Shown one piece after another: positions 52,744 to 61,242 of a stretch of 64,000 nt of DNA. Source of the DNA: an uncultured Oribacterium sp. (lineage in GTDB: Bacteria > Bacillota > Clostridia > Lachnospirales > Lachnospiraceae). Numbering within the stretch: the stretch's first letter is position 1; the number at the start of each line of letters is the position of its first letter. The position numbers and the translations under genes are program-made. A model generated the notes under the pieces. The model worked only from the letters and a program-made list of their open reading frames with translations. It did no database searches and was not told the DNA's origin. The stretch is taken from positions 29,666-93,665 of the forward strand of contig CAKQPT010000006.1 of assembly GCA_934270345.1 (NCBI GenBank). The letters run 5' to 3'.

Positions 52744-54111
52744 TCAGGTGGATGGATGCGCTGATATCGCCTGGTACAGGGGCGACTGCTCCCGGAGCTG
52801 CGCGATGATCGGCTTCATGAGATCCACGACCTCGTCGACATCCGCGATCGTCGTCTCCGGGCCGATCGTGAGGCGGAGGCTTCCGTAGGCGTCCTCGTGG
52901 GCGACGCCGATGGCACGCAGTACGTGGCTCGGCTCGAGGGAGCCGCTGGCGCAGGCGGAGCCGGCACTGGCATAGATGTGCTTCTCGTTCAGGAGCAGCA
53001 GGAGGGTCTCGCCTTCGATATATTTGAAGCAGACGTTTACGTTATTCGGGAGACGATGCGTCGGATCCCCGTTCAGGCTGGTGTACGGAATCTCGTTGAG
53101 CAGGCGCTGTATGAGGTGGTCGCGGATGGCGCTTTCCTGCGCGATTCGCTGCGCCATGCGGTCGATGGACGATTCTGGAGCGTGTGCGTTTGCCGTGGAT
53201 GTGGCGGCGGTATCTGTTCCGGAGGTCGAGGTCTTCGGCTGAGGATTCATACCGCAGGCGAGCTCGGTGGCGCGAGCCGTGGATGTGGCAGCGGTATCCG
53301 CGTCAGAGCCTGAAGTCATCGGCTGAGGATTCATATCGCAGGCGAGCTCGGCTGCCCGGGCGAAGCCGACGATACCGGCAACATTTTCCGTGCCGGCGCG
53401 ACGACCACGCTCCTGCTCACCACCATGCAGGAAGCTCGGAAGCTTCACGCCACGGCGCAGATAGAGGAAGCCGACGCCCTTCGGACCGTTGAGCTTATGG
53501 CTGCTCGCCGACATGAGATCGACCTTCAGTTCGTCGACATCGAGCGGGATATGGGCGTACGCCTGGACGGCATCCGTATGGAAGAGGATGCGCTGGCCGG
53601 TTTCCTCTGCATGTTTCTGCAGACGCGCGCCGATCTCTGCAATCGGCTCGATGGTTCCGATTTCGTTGTTTGCCACCATGATGCTGACGAGCATCGTGTC
53701 CGGACGGATCGCTGCCATCACGGCGTCCGGATCGACATGGCCCTCACGGTCGACCGGAAGATAGGTCACATCGAAGCCCCGCTTCTCGAGATACGCGCAG
53801 GTGTTCAGGATGGCATGATGCTCGATTGAGTCGGTAATGATGTGACCGCGTTTGCCTGCCTCAGCCGCGCCGATCAGCGCCCAGTTATCCGACTCGGTGC
53901 CACCGCTCGTGAAATATATTTCGGATGGCTTCGCGCCGATGGTGGCCGCGATGGCACGACGACTGCGCTCGACCGCCGCCTTCGCGCGCTGGCCATAAGT
54001 GTAGACGGTGGAAGCATTGCCATAATCCGTGGTGAGATACGGCATCATCGCCTCCAGCGCATCCTTCGAAAGCGGCGTGGTCGCCGCGTGATCCATGTAA
54101 TAGTCTTTCAT
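52744..54111 (-). CDS. Cysteine desulfurase (NifS/IscS family)
   Basis: The 455-residue PLP enzyme starts YMDHAATTPLSKDAL and has the PLP Lys in SASSHKLNGPKG, FHTDAVQAY, and the catalytic Cys in YASAGSACASGSLEPSHVL. It releases sulfur from cysteine for Fe-S clusters, and possibly for the MoaD-like carrier or sulfuration of the molybdenum cofactor. I chose the ATG at 54111 after AGAGGATAAA. It is longer than typical (about 390) because of a 28-residue unit present twice at about residues 251-306, followed by a further low-complexity stretch. Confidence 0.92.
   Translation of the reverse strand: MKDYYMDHAATTPLSKDALEAMMPYLTTDYGNASTVYTYGQRAKAAVERSRRAIAATIGAKPSEIYFTSGGTESDNWALIGAAEAGKRGHIITDSIEHHAILNTCAYLEKRGFDVTYLPVDREGHVDPDAVMAAIRPDTMLVSIMVANNEIGTIEPIAEIGARLQKHAEETGQRILFHTDAVQAYAHIPLDVDELKVDLMSASSHKLNGPKGVGFLYLRRGVKLPSFLHGGEQERGRRAGTENVAGIVGFARAAELACDMNPQPMTSGSDADTAATSTARATELACGMNPQPKTSTSGTDTAATSTANAHAPESSIDRMAQRIAQESAIRDHLIQRLLNEIPYTSLNGDPTHRLPNNVNVCFKYIEGETLLLLLNEKHIYASAGSACASGSLEPSHVLRAIGVAHEDAYGSLRLTIGPETTIADVDEVVDLMKPIIAQLREQSPLYQAISAHPST
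53192..53359 (-). repeat. 84-bp tandem duplication inside the cysteine desulfurase gene
   Basis: Two copies (53192-53275 and 53276-53359) with an exact 84-bp period encode RAAELACDMNPQP and RATELACGMNPQP blocks followed by Ser/Thr/Ala-rich segments. The reading frame is kept. It lies in a surface loop region away from the PLP and Cys motifs. Confidence 0.92.
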
Positions 54112-54240
54112 TTTATCCTCTTTCAAATTGCGCTCACTGGAGATGATTCCATACCGGAGGGCGGTGCGGTTTCTGATTCTTTTCAGATATATCTTCGAGC
54201 GTTAGTTTATGCCGGGAAGCGTTGGATATCCCGTCTTCAC

Positions 54241-55086
54241 TCAGAGAAATCCGTCTTCGGCCAGTTCATTATAAATCAAATCGAAGTCGATTTCACACTT
54301 TCCTTCGCTGATGCCGACCGGAATATGATCATGAAAACCATAGATGAAGATGTCGTCCTCTGCGAGATCCTTGAAATAGTAGAGGATGATTTTCTGGCGT
54401 TCCGGGTCGATCAGCCAGTACTCGCGTACGCCGGCACTTTCGTACTTCAGCTTCTTGATTTCCTGGTCGTACTTCCGGTTCGACGGTGAGAGGATTTCCA
54501 TGACGAGGTCCGGGGCACCATCGATGTAGCGGTATTGCAGCATTGACCTGTCACAGAAGAGGATGAGGTCCGGGGAAACCATCGTCTGGTCGTCGCGGTC
54601 GAGGCGCACGCCGACATCCGAAACCATGACCTTGCAGGGCGCTTTATGGCGATCGATGCAGACCCAGAGCTGACGGTAGATGCCCTGCATGATCAGCACA
54701 TGCGGAATCGACGGCTGTGACATCTCATAGATGTACCCATCGATGAGCTCAAAGCGCTTATCCTTCGGCAGTGATTCGAGATCTGAGATCGTATAATTTC
54801 CCTGCAGCTTCTCTGCAGCGCTCTGATCACCGTAGCCGCCGGCGTACTCGCGCAGTGCCTGATCCGGAACGAGATTCGTGTAGTTTACGGTATTCCTGTG
54901 CGTTCGGTGGAACTGGGACGGGGCGAGCACCAGTGTCAGTCGCTCGATCGTCTCCAGCCGCGGCGCCTTCGTATAGCCTCCGAAAATCTTCCGTATCGTT
55001 CCGACCGGCACCCCGCTCAGCTCGGACAGCTTCTCGTAGCTGAAGCCAAGCTCGCGCCGCCGCGCGCACATCTCTTCAAGCGTCAT
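54241..55086 (-). CDS. HTH-Uma2 (DUF820) family protein
   Basis: The 281-residue protein has an N-terminal XRE-type HTH (YEKLSELSGVPVGTIRKIFGG, split, residues ~17-37) and a C-terminal Uma2 domain (~90-281): KRFELIDGYIYEMSQPSIPH, VMVSDVGVRLD, VSPDLILFCDR, PDLVMEILSPSNRKYDQEIKKLKY and REYWLIDPERQKI. The Asp and Glu-x-Leu/Ser-Pro-Ser pattern is the PD-(D/E)XK-like core. Uma2 proteins are abundant in cyanobacteria and some Clostridia, and their role is uncertain. Four related copies of CAGATATTCAT lie just upstream (55117-55240) and may be operators bound by its own HTH. Confidence 0.8.
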   Translation of the reverse strand: MTLEEMCARRRELGFSYEKLSELSGVPVGTIRKIFGGYTKAPRLETIERLTLVLAPSQFHRTHRNTVNYTNLVPDQALREYAGGYGDQSAAEKLQGNYTISDLESLPKDKRFELIDGYIYEMSQPSIPHVLIMQGIYRQLWVCIDRHKAPCKVMVSDVGVRLDRDDQTMVSPDLILFCDRSMLQYRYIDGAPDLVMEILSPSNRKYDQEIKKLKYESAGVREYWLIDPERQKIILYYFKDLAEDDIFIYGFHDHIPVGISEGKCEIDFDLIYNELAEDGFL

Positions 55087-55116
55087 AGTGATGGACTCCC
55101 TTCATTCAGTCAGATG

Positions 55117-55240
55117 TTCAGGTATTCGTAAATCCGGAAATACATTCATAAATCCAGATATCCATGAATTTATAAGTTCAGATATTCATAGATCTATAAA
55201 TCCAGATATTCTGAATTTTAGAAATTCTGATATTCATAGT
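55117..55240. repeat. Degenerate CAGATATTCAT repeats upstream of the HTH-Uma2 gene
   Basis: Related sequences occur at about 55117 (TTCAGGTATTCGTA), 55155 (CAGATATCCATGAA), 55178 (CAGATATTCATAG), 55203 (CAGATATTCTGAA) and 55226 (CTGATATTCATAG). ATAAATCCAGATAT occurs twice, at about 55148 and 55196. The region is AT-rich and lies between the gene start and position 55260. Confidence 0.65.
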
Positions 55241-55349
55241 ATACTATAGAACTGCTAAAATGGATACTAAAAGAATAATATACGGATAGTATATGAGCAG
55301 CTGGTAACGGGCCACCGGTCTTAACCTGTATGAACTATTACACTACGAA

Positions 55350-55380
55350 GTAACAGTTCAGGCACGGGCCCGGAGGGGGG
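55350..55380. repeat. Partial copy of the 56248 hairpin element
   Basis: GTAACAGTTCAGGCACGGGCC, then CGGAGGGGG, matches the left arm of the hairpin element at 56248 (GTAACAGTTTAGGC, GGACCCGGAGGGG). GAACTATTAC at 55332 resembles the right-arm end of that element. This looks like a decayed or partial copy. Confidence 0.6.
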
Positions 55381-55785
55381 ACTATCGAATAACAGGCAGA
55401 TTTTGAATACGTGGATACTTTTAACATTTTTGATCGTTTTGCGAGAGATCCTGGACTATCCATAATTTTCGAATAAGGCGTTTATTGGATAGTTTTCTGG
55501 AAAATCAGACATACGCATAAAAGCGTACTATCGAAGAAATCCTGATTTCTAAAATAGTGGATATGGATTTCGGACTGTAAAGAAGAAGTTCTCTGAGCGC
55601 ATATCCAGGAATCCTTCTTTTTTTAAAAGCTGGATATCTGAGGGCGAGTTATGTCTGGAAAATAAGGCCTTCAATATCCACTTTTTTTGAAATCGCGCAA
55701 TAGTGGATAGTTTGCAGTCGGCGTTGACGATTCCGGGCAAAAATCATATCCAGTATTTTCAAAATCGCCCAGGATTGGATAGATC
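55381..55785. repeat. Array A: paired TATCC/GGATA half-sites with a ~73-bp period
   Basis: Six units. The left half-site core TATC starts at 55383, 55457, 55529, 55602, 55675 and 55747. The inverted half-site core GATA starts at 55414, 55488, 55560, 55633, 55706 and 55778. Every left-to-right distance is exactly 31 bp, and the unit period is 72-74 bp. The half-sites read about ACTATCC or ATATCCA on the left and TGGATAG or TGGATAT on the right. Sequence between them is not conserved. No gene is supported here, and 73 is not a multiple of three. Confidence 0.8.
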
Positions 55786-55880
55786 CGTCTGTTTGAGGAT
55801 ATTTGCACATGGTCGCAGACCAGCTTGAGCATGGTGTACTCTGTGACGAATACTCAGGATGTCTGCATATGACAGTAGAC

Positions 55881-56188
55881 TAGACACGCAAAGCATTATT
55901 TGAAAATCGTGTATATGAAATTTCCTGCAGAAATCGAAAATCTCTATGTGAAATAGACACGGATGGCTTCATCCTGAAATCGTGTATATGTTTTTTGAGT
56001 TTAACGAAAGAAATCAGCGTCAGATTTCGATTTTTATAGACACGATTTCCGAATCAGCTTTCCAGTGTATATTTTTTCGCCTGATTTCACCCCAGAAGCT
56101 TAAAAAACATATACACGATTTTTAAATCGGTCTTTCAGTGTATATTATCGTCTGATCTTGCCTCCGAAGCTATAGAATCCTATACACG
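55881..56188. repeat. Array B: paired TAGACACG/CGTGTATA half-sites, ~73-bp period
   Basis: Left half-sites (TAGACACG or TATACACG) start at 55881, 55954, 56037, 56110 and 56181. Inverted half-sites (CGTGTATA or AGTGTATA) start at 55908, 55981, 56064 and 56137. Every left-to-right distance is exactly 27 bp; unit periods are 73, 83, 73 and 71 bp. It is the same architecture as array A with a different half-site. The ~95-bp gap between the arrays holds a looser direct repeat (near 55796 and 55857). Confidence 0.75.
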
Positions 56189-56191
56189 AAA

Positions 56192-56221
56192 CTCAAGCTT
56201 CTGGTTAGCCAGAAGTTTGAG
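56192..56221. other. Hairpin at the end of array B
   Basis: CTCAAGCTTCTGG pairs with CCAGAAGTTTGAG (one G-U pair) around TTAG. No U-tract follows. It may mark the boundary of the arrays. Confidence 0.6.
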
Positions 56222-56247
56222 ACCTCCCCTGAGCAGGTGCGAGGCTT

Positions 56248-56339
56248 GTAACAGTTTAGGCAGGTGGACCCGGAGGGGCGGCAACGGAGTACTGTGCCTC
56301 CGTTGCCGCTCCTCCAGGTCCACCTAGCTGAACTGTTAC
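56248..56339. mobile_element. MITE-like long hairpin element
   Basis: An imperfect inverted repeat with arms of about 42 bp has ends GTAACAGTTTAGGC and TAGCTGAACTGTTAC, an inner GGCGGCAACGGAG/CTCCGTTGCCGC stem, and an 8-base centre (56290-56297). There is no gene in it. A partial copy lies at 55350. Such non-coding inverted-repeat elements are typical of MITE-like or other repetitive elements; no target-site duplication could be defined. Confidence 0.65.
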
Positions 56340-56445
56340 GTGCGTAGCATTCAGCCCAGGTGCGTGGCTTTCAGAGCCCCTTGACTTTTCTGCGGGGAGG
56401 AAATAAACTATAGAAAGTTTGATTTTCTTCCATATAATGTGCTGG

Positions 56446-56764
56446 AGGGTCAGACAGGCTATAGTGAATAAATACATGGAAGGTGTTCAGTAGTTCAGAA
56501 TCGTTTCTCCTGAGAGAGTGACCGTGACACGCTGCGAGCGGTCTGAGAAATCTCTGATACGAATTTTCGCACTGGAGTTGTCCGGGGGAAGGCGTGCGTT
56601 CAGGCGCGGCGCTGGTAGTTCGGAACGTGGATGCGCGTTAAGCATAGTGAGTGCCTGTGGGTGAGGCTTCGTGACAAGGTAGAGTCGGAAGCATTGGCCG
56701 CGGGAACAAGGGTGGTACCGCGATGATTCGTCCCTGTGTGTCGTAAGACATGCAGGGATTTTTT
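56446..56764 (+). promoter_or_regulatory. T-box leader of the pheST operon
   Basis: The T-box core AAGGGTGGTACCGCG is at 56708-56722 and is followed by an intrinsic terminator (56731-56764: TCCCTG, TGTC, GTAA loop, GACA, CAGGGA, then TTTTTT). Uncharged tRNA-Phe should stabilise the antiterminator. The Stem I region lies at about 56490-56620; ATTTTCGCAC near 56560 offers a TTC specifier, but I could not fold it with certainty. A TATAAT (56433-56438) and a TTGACT-17-TAAACT promoter (56381-56409) lie upstream. The 5' boundary is approximate. Confidence 0.85.
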
Positions 56765-56938
56765 GTGTGAATAATCAGATGGCATACTTGCATGAGATGA
56801 TGGCGACGCTGCATCAGGCTGGGAAATCAGCTGATTATTTTTCAACTAGTGGAAACGCGTGGTGAAGTGATCATGGCTCTGCAAGGTGGAGCTGCATATA
56901 TATACCGTGACCCTGACGGTGATGAGAAGGAGAGAAGA

Positions 56939-57961
56939 ATGGATAATTCAAAGCTTGAAGAGCTGAAGGAGCTTGCGCAGGAGAGTATCCGCGAAGCGCA
57001 GGACACGAATGCACTGAACGATGTGCGTGTTCGTTTCCTTGGTAAGAAGGGTGAGATCACCTCGCTGCTGAAGTCCATGAAGGACCTGAGTGCGGAGGAG
57101 AAGCCGAAGTTCGGTCAGCTGGTCAATGCACTGCGCCAGCAGGTCGAGGAGGAGCTGCAGGAGCACATGACGGAGCTTCAGAAGAAGGCACGTGATGCGA
57201 AGATGGCAGCGGAGACGATCGATGTGACGCTGCCGGCGAAGAAGATGCAGTATGGTCATGCGCATCCGAACACGAAGGCCCTCGAGGAGGTCGAGCGTAT
57301 CTTTATCGGTATGGGCTATGAGGTCGTCGAGGGTCCGGAGGTTGAGTACGATGAGTACAACTTTGAGAAGCTGAACATCCCGGCGGGGCACCCGGCAAGA
57401 GACGAGCAGGATACCTTCTATATCGGAAACGGCATTCTGCTTCGTACGCAGACTTCTTCGGTACAGGCACGTGTGATGGAGAAGGGCAAGCTCCCGATCC
57501 GCATGATCTGCCCGGGCCGTGTATTCCGTTCGGACGCGGTGGATGCTACGCACTCCCCGTCCTTCCACCAGATCGAGGGTCTCGTCATCGACAAGCACGT
57601 GACCTTCGCAGATCTGAAGGGCACCCTCGACACCTTCGCGAAGGAGCTGTTCGGACCGGAGACGAAGACCAAGCTTCGTCCGCACCACTTCCCGTTCACG
57701 GAGCCGTCGGCAGAGGTCGATGTGAGCTGCTTCAAGTGCGGTGGCAAGGGTTGCCGTTTCTGTAAGGGCGAGGGCTGGATCGAGATCCTCGGCTGCGGTA
57801 TGGTCCACCCGCACGTGCTTGAGATGTGCGGCATCGACCCGAACGAGTACCAGGGCTTCGCGTTCGGCGTAGGCCTCGAGCGTATCGCGCTGCTCAAGTA
57901 TGAAATCGATGACATGCGTCTTCTCTATGAGAATGATACACGTTTTCTGAATCAGTTCTAA
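56939..57961 (+). CDS. pheS: Phenylalanyl-tRNA synthetase alpha subunit
   Basis: The 340-residue class IIc subunit has an N-terminal coiled coil (residues ~1-90), then motif 1 ([28 protein letters not shown], split), motif 2 ([26 protein letters not shown]), and motif 3 ([15 protein letters not shown]). It contains [14 protein letters not shown] and Zn-like Cys residues [14 protein letters not shown], which are common in this branch. The ATG at 56939 follows AAGGAGAG; an upstream in-frame start at 56849 is not needed. Confidence 0.96.
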   Translation: MDNSKLEELKELAQESIREAQDTNALNDVRVRFLGKKGEITSLLKSMKDLSAEEKPKFGQLVNALRQQVEEELQEHMTELQKKARDAKMAAETIDVTLPAKKMQYGHAHPNTKALEEVERIFIGMGYEVVEGPEVEYDEYNFEKLNIPAGHPARDEQDTFYIGNGILLRTQTSSVQARVMEKGKLPIRMICPGRVFRSDAVDATHSPSFHQIEGLVIDKHVTFADLKGTLDTFAKELFGPETKTKLRPHHFPFTEPSAEVDVSCFKCGGKGCRFCKGEGWIEILGCGMVHPHVLEMCGIDPNEYQGFAFGVGLERIALLKYEIDDMRLLYENDTRFLNQF

Positions 57962-57978
57962 GAAGGGGAGGAAATAGC

Positions 57979-60417
57979 ATGAATACATCCATGAACTGGA
58001 TCAAGGAGTATGTTCCGGATCTCGACTGTACACCGAAGGAGTGGACAGATGCGATGACGCTGACGGGCACGAAGGTCGAGACCTGTACTGTTTTAAATAA
58101 GAACCTCGATAAGATCGTTACCGGACAGATCAAGTCCATCGAGCCGCATCCGGATGCGACGAAGCTTGTGATCTGCCAGGTCGATGTCGGTGCGTCCGAG
58201 CTTATTCAGATCGTCACCGGTGCGTCGAACATGAAGGTCGGCGATGTGGTGCCGGTCGTGCTCGACGGTGGCAAGGTCGCCGGCGGTCATGACGGCGGCG
58301 CGCTTCCAGAGGATGGCATCGAGATCCATGCCGGCAAGCTGCGTGGCGTAGAGTCCTACGGTATGATGTGCTCCATCGAGGAGCTCGGCTCCAGCCGTGA
58401 GTTCTATCCGGAGGCACCGGAGTCCGGTCTCTATATCTTCCCGGAGGGCACCGCAGTCGGCGAGGATGCGCCGACCCTGCTCGGTCTCAGCGATGCGATC
58501 CACGAGTATGAGATCACCTCGAACCGTGTGGACTGCTACAGTGTGATCGGTATCGCACGTGAGGCAGCCGCAACCTTCGGCAAGAGCTTCCATATGCCGG
58601 CAGAGGAGAAGTCGGGCAATGCAGAGGATATCCACGATTACCTCAAGGTGTCCGTCGAGGATACGGAGCTCTGCCCGCGCTATACCGCACGTATGGTGAA
58701 GAACATCCAGCTCGCACCATCACCGAAGTGGATGCAGATCCGCCTCGCAAGCGCCGGTATCCGTCCGATCAACAACATCGTCGACATCACAAACTATGTA
58801 ATGCTCGAGTACGGTCAGCCGATGCACAGCTATGACTACGACAAGATTCGTGGTCACGAGATCATCGTAAAGCGCGCACAGGACGGGGACGAGTTCGAGA
58901 CCCTCGACGGTCAGATGAGAACCCTCGATCACAGCATCCTGACGATCTGCGATGCAGAGGGCGCGATCGGTCTCGCCGGCATCATGGGCGGTGAGAACTC
59001 GAAGATCACCGACGAGGTGAAGACGATGGTCTTCGAAGCCGCAACCTTCGATGGTACCAACATTCGCTTAAGCGCACGTAAGGTCGGCAATCGTACCGAC
59101 GCGTCCGGCTACTTCGAGAAGGGCCTCGACCCGAACCTCGCAGAGTCCGCGATCAACCGTGCATGTGCCCTGATCGAGCAGCTCGGTGCCGGTGAGGTGG
59201 TCGGTGGCATCATCGACGTCTATCCGGTGAAGCGTGAGCCGTCCGTCGTTGTCTGCAAGGCGTCGGAGATCAATCACCTGATCGGCTTCGACCTCACGGC
59301 AGCTGAGATGAAGGCCTACCTCGAGAAGATCGAGCTCTCGACCGAGATCGGCGAGGATGGCGACACCCTGACCGTGACCGCTCCGACCTTCCGTCAGGAT
59401 ATTCACCGTATGTGTGACGTCGCGGAGGAGGTTCTTCGTTTCTACGGTTATGCCAATGTTGCCATGACCCTTCCATCGGGTGGCGATGTTGCCGGCGGAC
59501 TGGCTCCGGACCTCGCGGTCAACGAGCGTGTACGTCACTACGCACAGGCCCTCGGCTATTCCCAGGCCTTCATGTACAGCTTCGAGTCCCCGAAGGTATA
59601 TGATAAGCTCCTGTTCCCGGCCGATGCGAAGGAACGTCAGCAGGTGAAGATTCTGAACCCGCTCGGAGAGGACTTCTCGGTGATGCGTACCTCGAGCATG
59701 AACGGTATGCTGACATCCCTCAGCACAAACTACAATCGTCGTAACCGTGATGCACGTCTCTATGAGATGGCGTCCATCTACATTCCGAAGGCACTGCCGC
59801 TCACGGAGCTTCCGGACGAGCGTATGACCCTGACCCTCGGCGAGATCGGAGAGGGCGACTTCTTCACGATGAAGGGCGATGTCGAGGTGATTCTCAACCA
59901 GCTCGGCCTCACGGGTCGCTACCACTATGATGCAGCCGGCTGCGAGAAGCCGTTCCTGCACCCGGGCAGACGCGCAAACATCATCTACGATGGTCATGTG
60001 ATCGGTTACCTCGGTGAGGTTCACCCGGAGGTGCTGGATAACTACGCGATCGGCGAGGCGGCGTATGTCGCGGTCGTGGATATGCCGGAGGTTTATCCGC
60101 TGGTCAATGATGACACCAAGTACGTTCCGCTCGCGAAGTTCCCGTCGGTAAGCCGTGACTTCTCGATGCTCGTACCGCACGCTGTAACGGCAGGCCAGAT
60201 CGAGGACATCCTCGTGCAGCGCGCAGGCAAGCTCTGTGAGCGCGTCGAGCTCTTTGACGTCTACGAGGGCGCTCAGGTCCTCGCGGGCTTCAAGTCCATG
60301 GCCTATAAGGTAACGCTTCGTGCCCAGGATCACACCCTCACCGACGATGAGATCGGCAGTGTCGTAAAGAAGATCCTGAACGGACTCGAGCACCTCGGCG
60401 TAAGCCTTCGTTCCTGA
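57979..60417 (+). CDS. pheT: Phenylalanyl-tRNA synthetase beta subunit
   Basis: The 812-residue protein has the usual domain order: an N-terminal tRNA-binding OB domain (IVTGQIKSIEPHPDATKLVICQVD), B3/B4 editing domain (GIRPINNIVDITNYVMLEYGQPMHSYDYDKI), B5 domain and a C-terminal ferredoxin-fold anticodon-binding domain (VPLAKFPSVSRDFSMLVPHAVTAGQIEDIL). It starts 17 bases after pheS and forms the alpha2beta2 enzyme. Confidence 0.96.
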   Translation: MNTSMNWIKEYVPDLDCTPKEWTDAMTLTGTKVETCTVLNKNLDKIVTGQIKSIEPHPDATKLVICQVDVGASELIQIVTGASNMKVGDVVPVVLDGGKVAGGHDGGALPEDGIEIHAGKLRGVESYGMMCSIEELGSSREFYPEAPESGLYIFPEGTAVGEDAPTLLGLSDAIHEYEITSNRVDCYSVIGIAREAAATFGKSFHMPAEEKSGNAEDIHDYLKVSVEDTELCPRYTARMVKNIQLAPSPKWMQIRLASAGIRPINNIVDITNYVMLEYGQPMHSYDYDKIRGHEIIVKRAQDGDEFETLDGQMRTLDHSILTICDAEGAIGLAGIMGGENSKITDEVKTMVFEAATFDGTNIRLSARKVGNRTDASGYFEKGLDPNLAESAINRACALIEQLGAGEVVGGIIDVYPVKREPSVVVCKASEINHLIGFDLTAAEMKAYLEKIELSTEIGEDGDTLTVTAPTFRQDIHRMCDVAEEVLRFYGYANVAMTLPSGGDVAGGLAPDLAVNERVRHYAQALGYSQAFMYSFESPKVYDKLLFPADAKERQQVKILNPLGEDFSVMRTSSMNGMLTSLSTNYNRRNRDARLYEMASIYIPKALPLTELPDERMTLTLGEIGEGDFFTMKGDVEVILNQLGLTGRYHYDAAGCEKPFLHPGRRANIIYDGHVIGYLGEVHPEVLDNYAIGEAAYVAVVDMPEVYPLVNDDTKYVPLAKFPSVSRDFSMLVPHAVTAGQIEDILVQRAGKLCERVELFDVYEGAQVLAGFKSMAYKVTLRAQDHTLTDDEIGSVVKKILNGLEHLGVSLRS

Positions 60418-60437
60418 TTCAGCACGATAGAATCGAT

Positions 60438-60661
60438 CGCGGGAGGCGGGCCGTGAAGGCTCGTTCCCCGAACGCTGAAAATACTAAAAAAAGACTTCGG
60501 ATTTTTCTAACGGTCCGGCAAACTCGCCCTTTTTCCTTTATGGAAAAAGGACTCAGACAGTTGCCGGACCACGGGCTTGAGGCCCTGTAAGAAAAGTCAC
60601 GAAGTCTTTTTTTGTATTTTTCAGCAACCGGGGAGGTCGCCTTCACGGCCCGCCTCCCGCG
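60438..60661. repeat. 224-bp nested palindrome between pheT and smpB, bidirectional terminator
   Basis: The outer arms are perfect 23-bp inverted copies (60438-60460 and 60639-60661; CGCGGGAGGCGGGCCGTGAA). Further in, GCTGAAAATACTAAAAAAAG pairs with its inverted version around 60605-60625, AGACTTCG with CGAAGTCT, GGTCCGGCAA with TTGCCGGACC, and CCTTTTTCC with GGAAAAAGG at the centre. On each strand an AGACTTCG/CGAAGTCT hairpin is followed by TTTTTTT, so it can end transcription of pheT from one side and smpB from the other. Its length and GC-rich ends suggest a mobile hairpin element reused as terminator. Confidence 0.85.
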
Positions 60662-60680
60662 GCCGATTTTGTTGCGGCGG

Positions 60681-61163
60681 TCAGATACGGAGGTTCGCGC
60701 CCTTGAAGTCGCGCTCGAGTTCGCGCTTCTGCTGCTTCTTCGCGAGGTCCGCGCGCTTGTCGTAGAGCTTCTTGCCTCGGCAGAGGCCGATCTCGACCTT
60801 CACGAGTGAGCGGCGGAAGTAGACGCGGAGCGGGACGAGGGCGTAGCCGTCCTCCTTCAGCTTACCGAGGATCTTATTGATCTCGGACTTATGGAGGAGG
60901 AGCTTGCGGTCACGCAGCGGGTCCTTGTTAAAGATGTTGCCTTTTTCGTACGGATTGACATGCATGCCGTAGATGAAGACCTCTCCGTTTTTTATATTGC
61001 AGAAGGATTCCTTGATGGAGCACTGGCCGAGACGGAGTGACTTGACCTCTGTGCCCGCGAGCTCGATGCCGCACTCGAAGGTCTCGTCCACGAAGTAGTC
61101 GTGGTAGGCCTTCTTGTTATTGGCGATGAGCTTGGTGCCTTCTTCTTTTCCGTAATTTGCCAT
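60681..61163 (-). CDS. smpB: SsrA-binding protein
   Basis: The 160-residue protein brings tmRNA to stalled ribosomes. It has the family motifs IANNKKAYHDYFVDETFECGIELAGTEVKSLR (split), VNPYEKGNIFNKDPLRDRKLLLHK (split) and the basic C-terminus KRADLAKKQQKRELERDFKG. It follows rnr with about 80 bases between, the order usual in Bacillota. Confidence 0.96.
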   Translation of the reverse strand: MANYGKEEGTKLIANNKKAYHDYFVDETFECGIELAGTEVKSLRLGQCSIKESFCNIKNGEVFIYGMHVNPYEKGNIFNKDPLRDRKLLLHKSEINKILGKLKEDGYALVPLRVYFRRSLVKVEIGLCRGKKLYDKRADLAKKQQKRELERDFKGANLRI

Positions 61164-61242
61164 AGTGTTACCTCGATCGTTTTGGGTGCATATACCCTAG
61201 TATGACAGGAATTTCACTGTTTTTCAATCAACCTGTGGTTGT

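Noticed and set aside
55549..55740. 63-residue open frame in array A
   Set aside because: It has no ribosome binding site and spans several array units whose period is not a multiple of three.
55381..56188. CRISPR array, because of ~36-bp units with ~36-bp gaps
   Set aside because: Only the 7-8-base arms are conserved, not a whole repeat, and no cas genes are nearby.
56256..56477. 73-residue open frame on the minus strand
   Set aside because: Most of it is the hairpin element read as protein.
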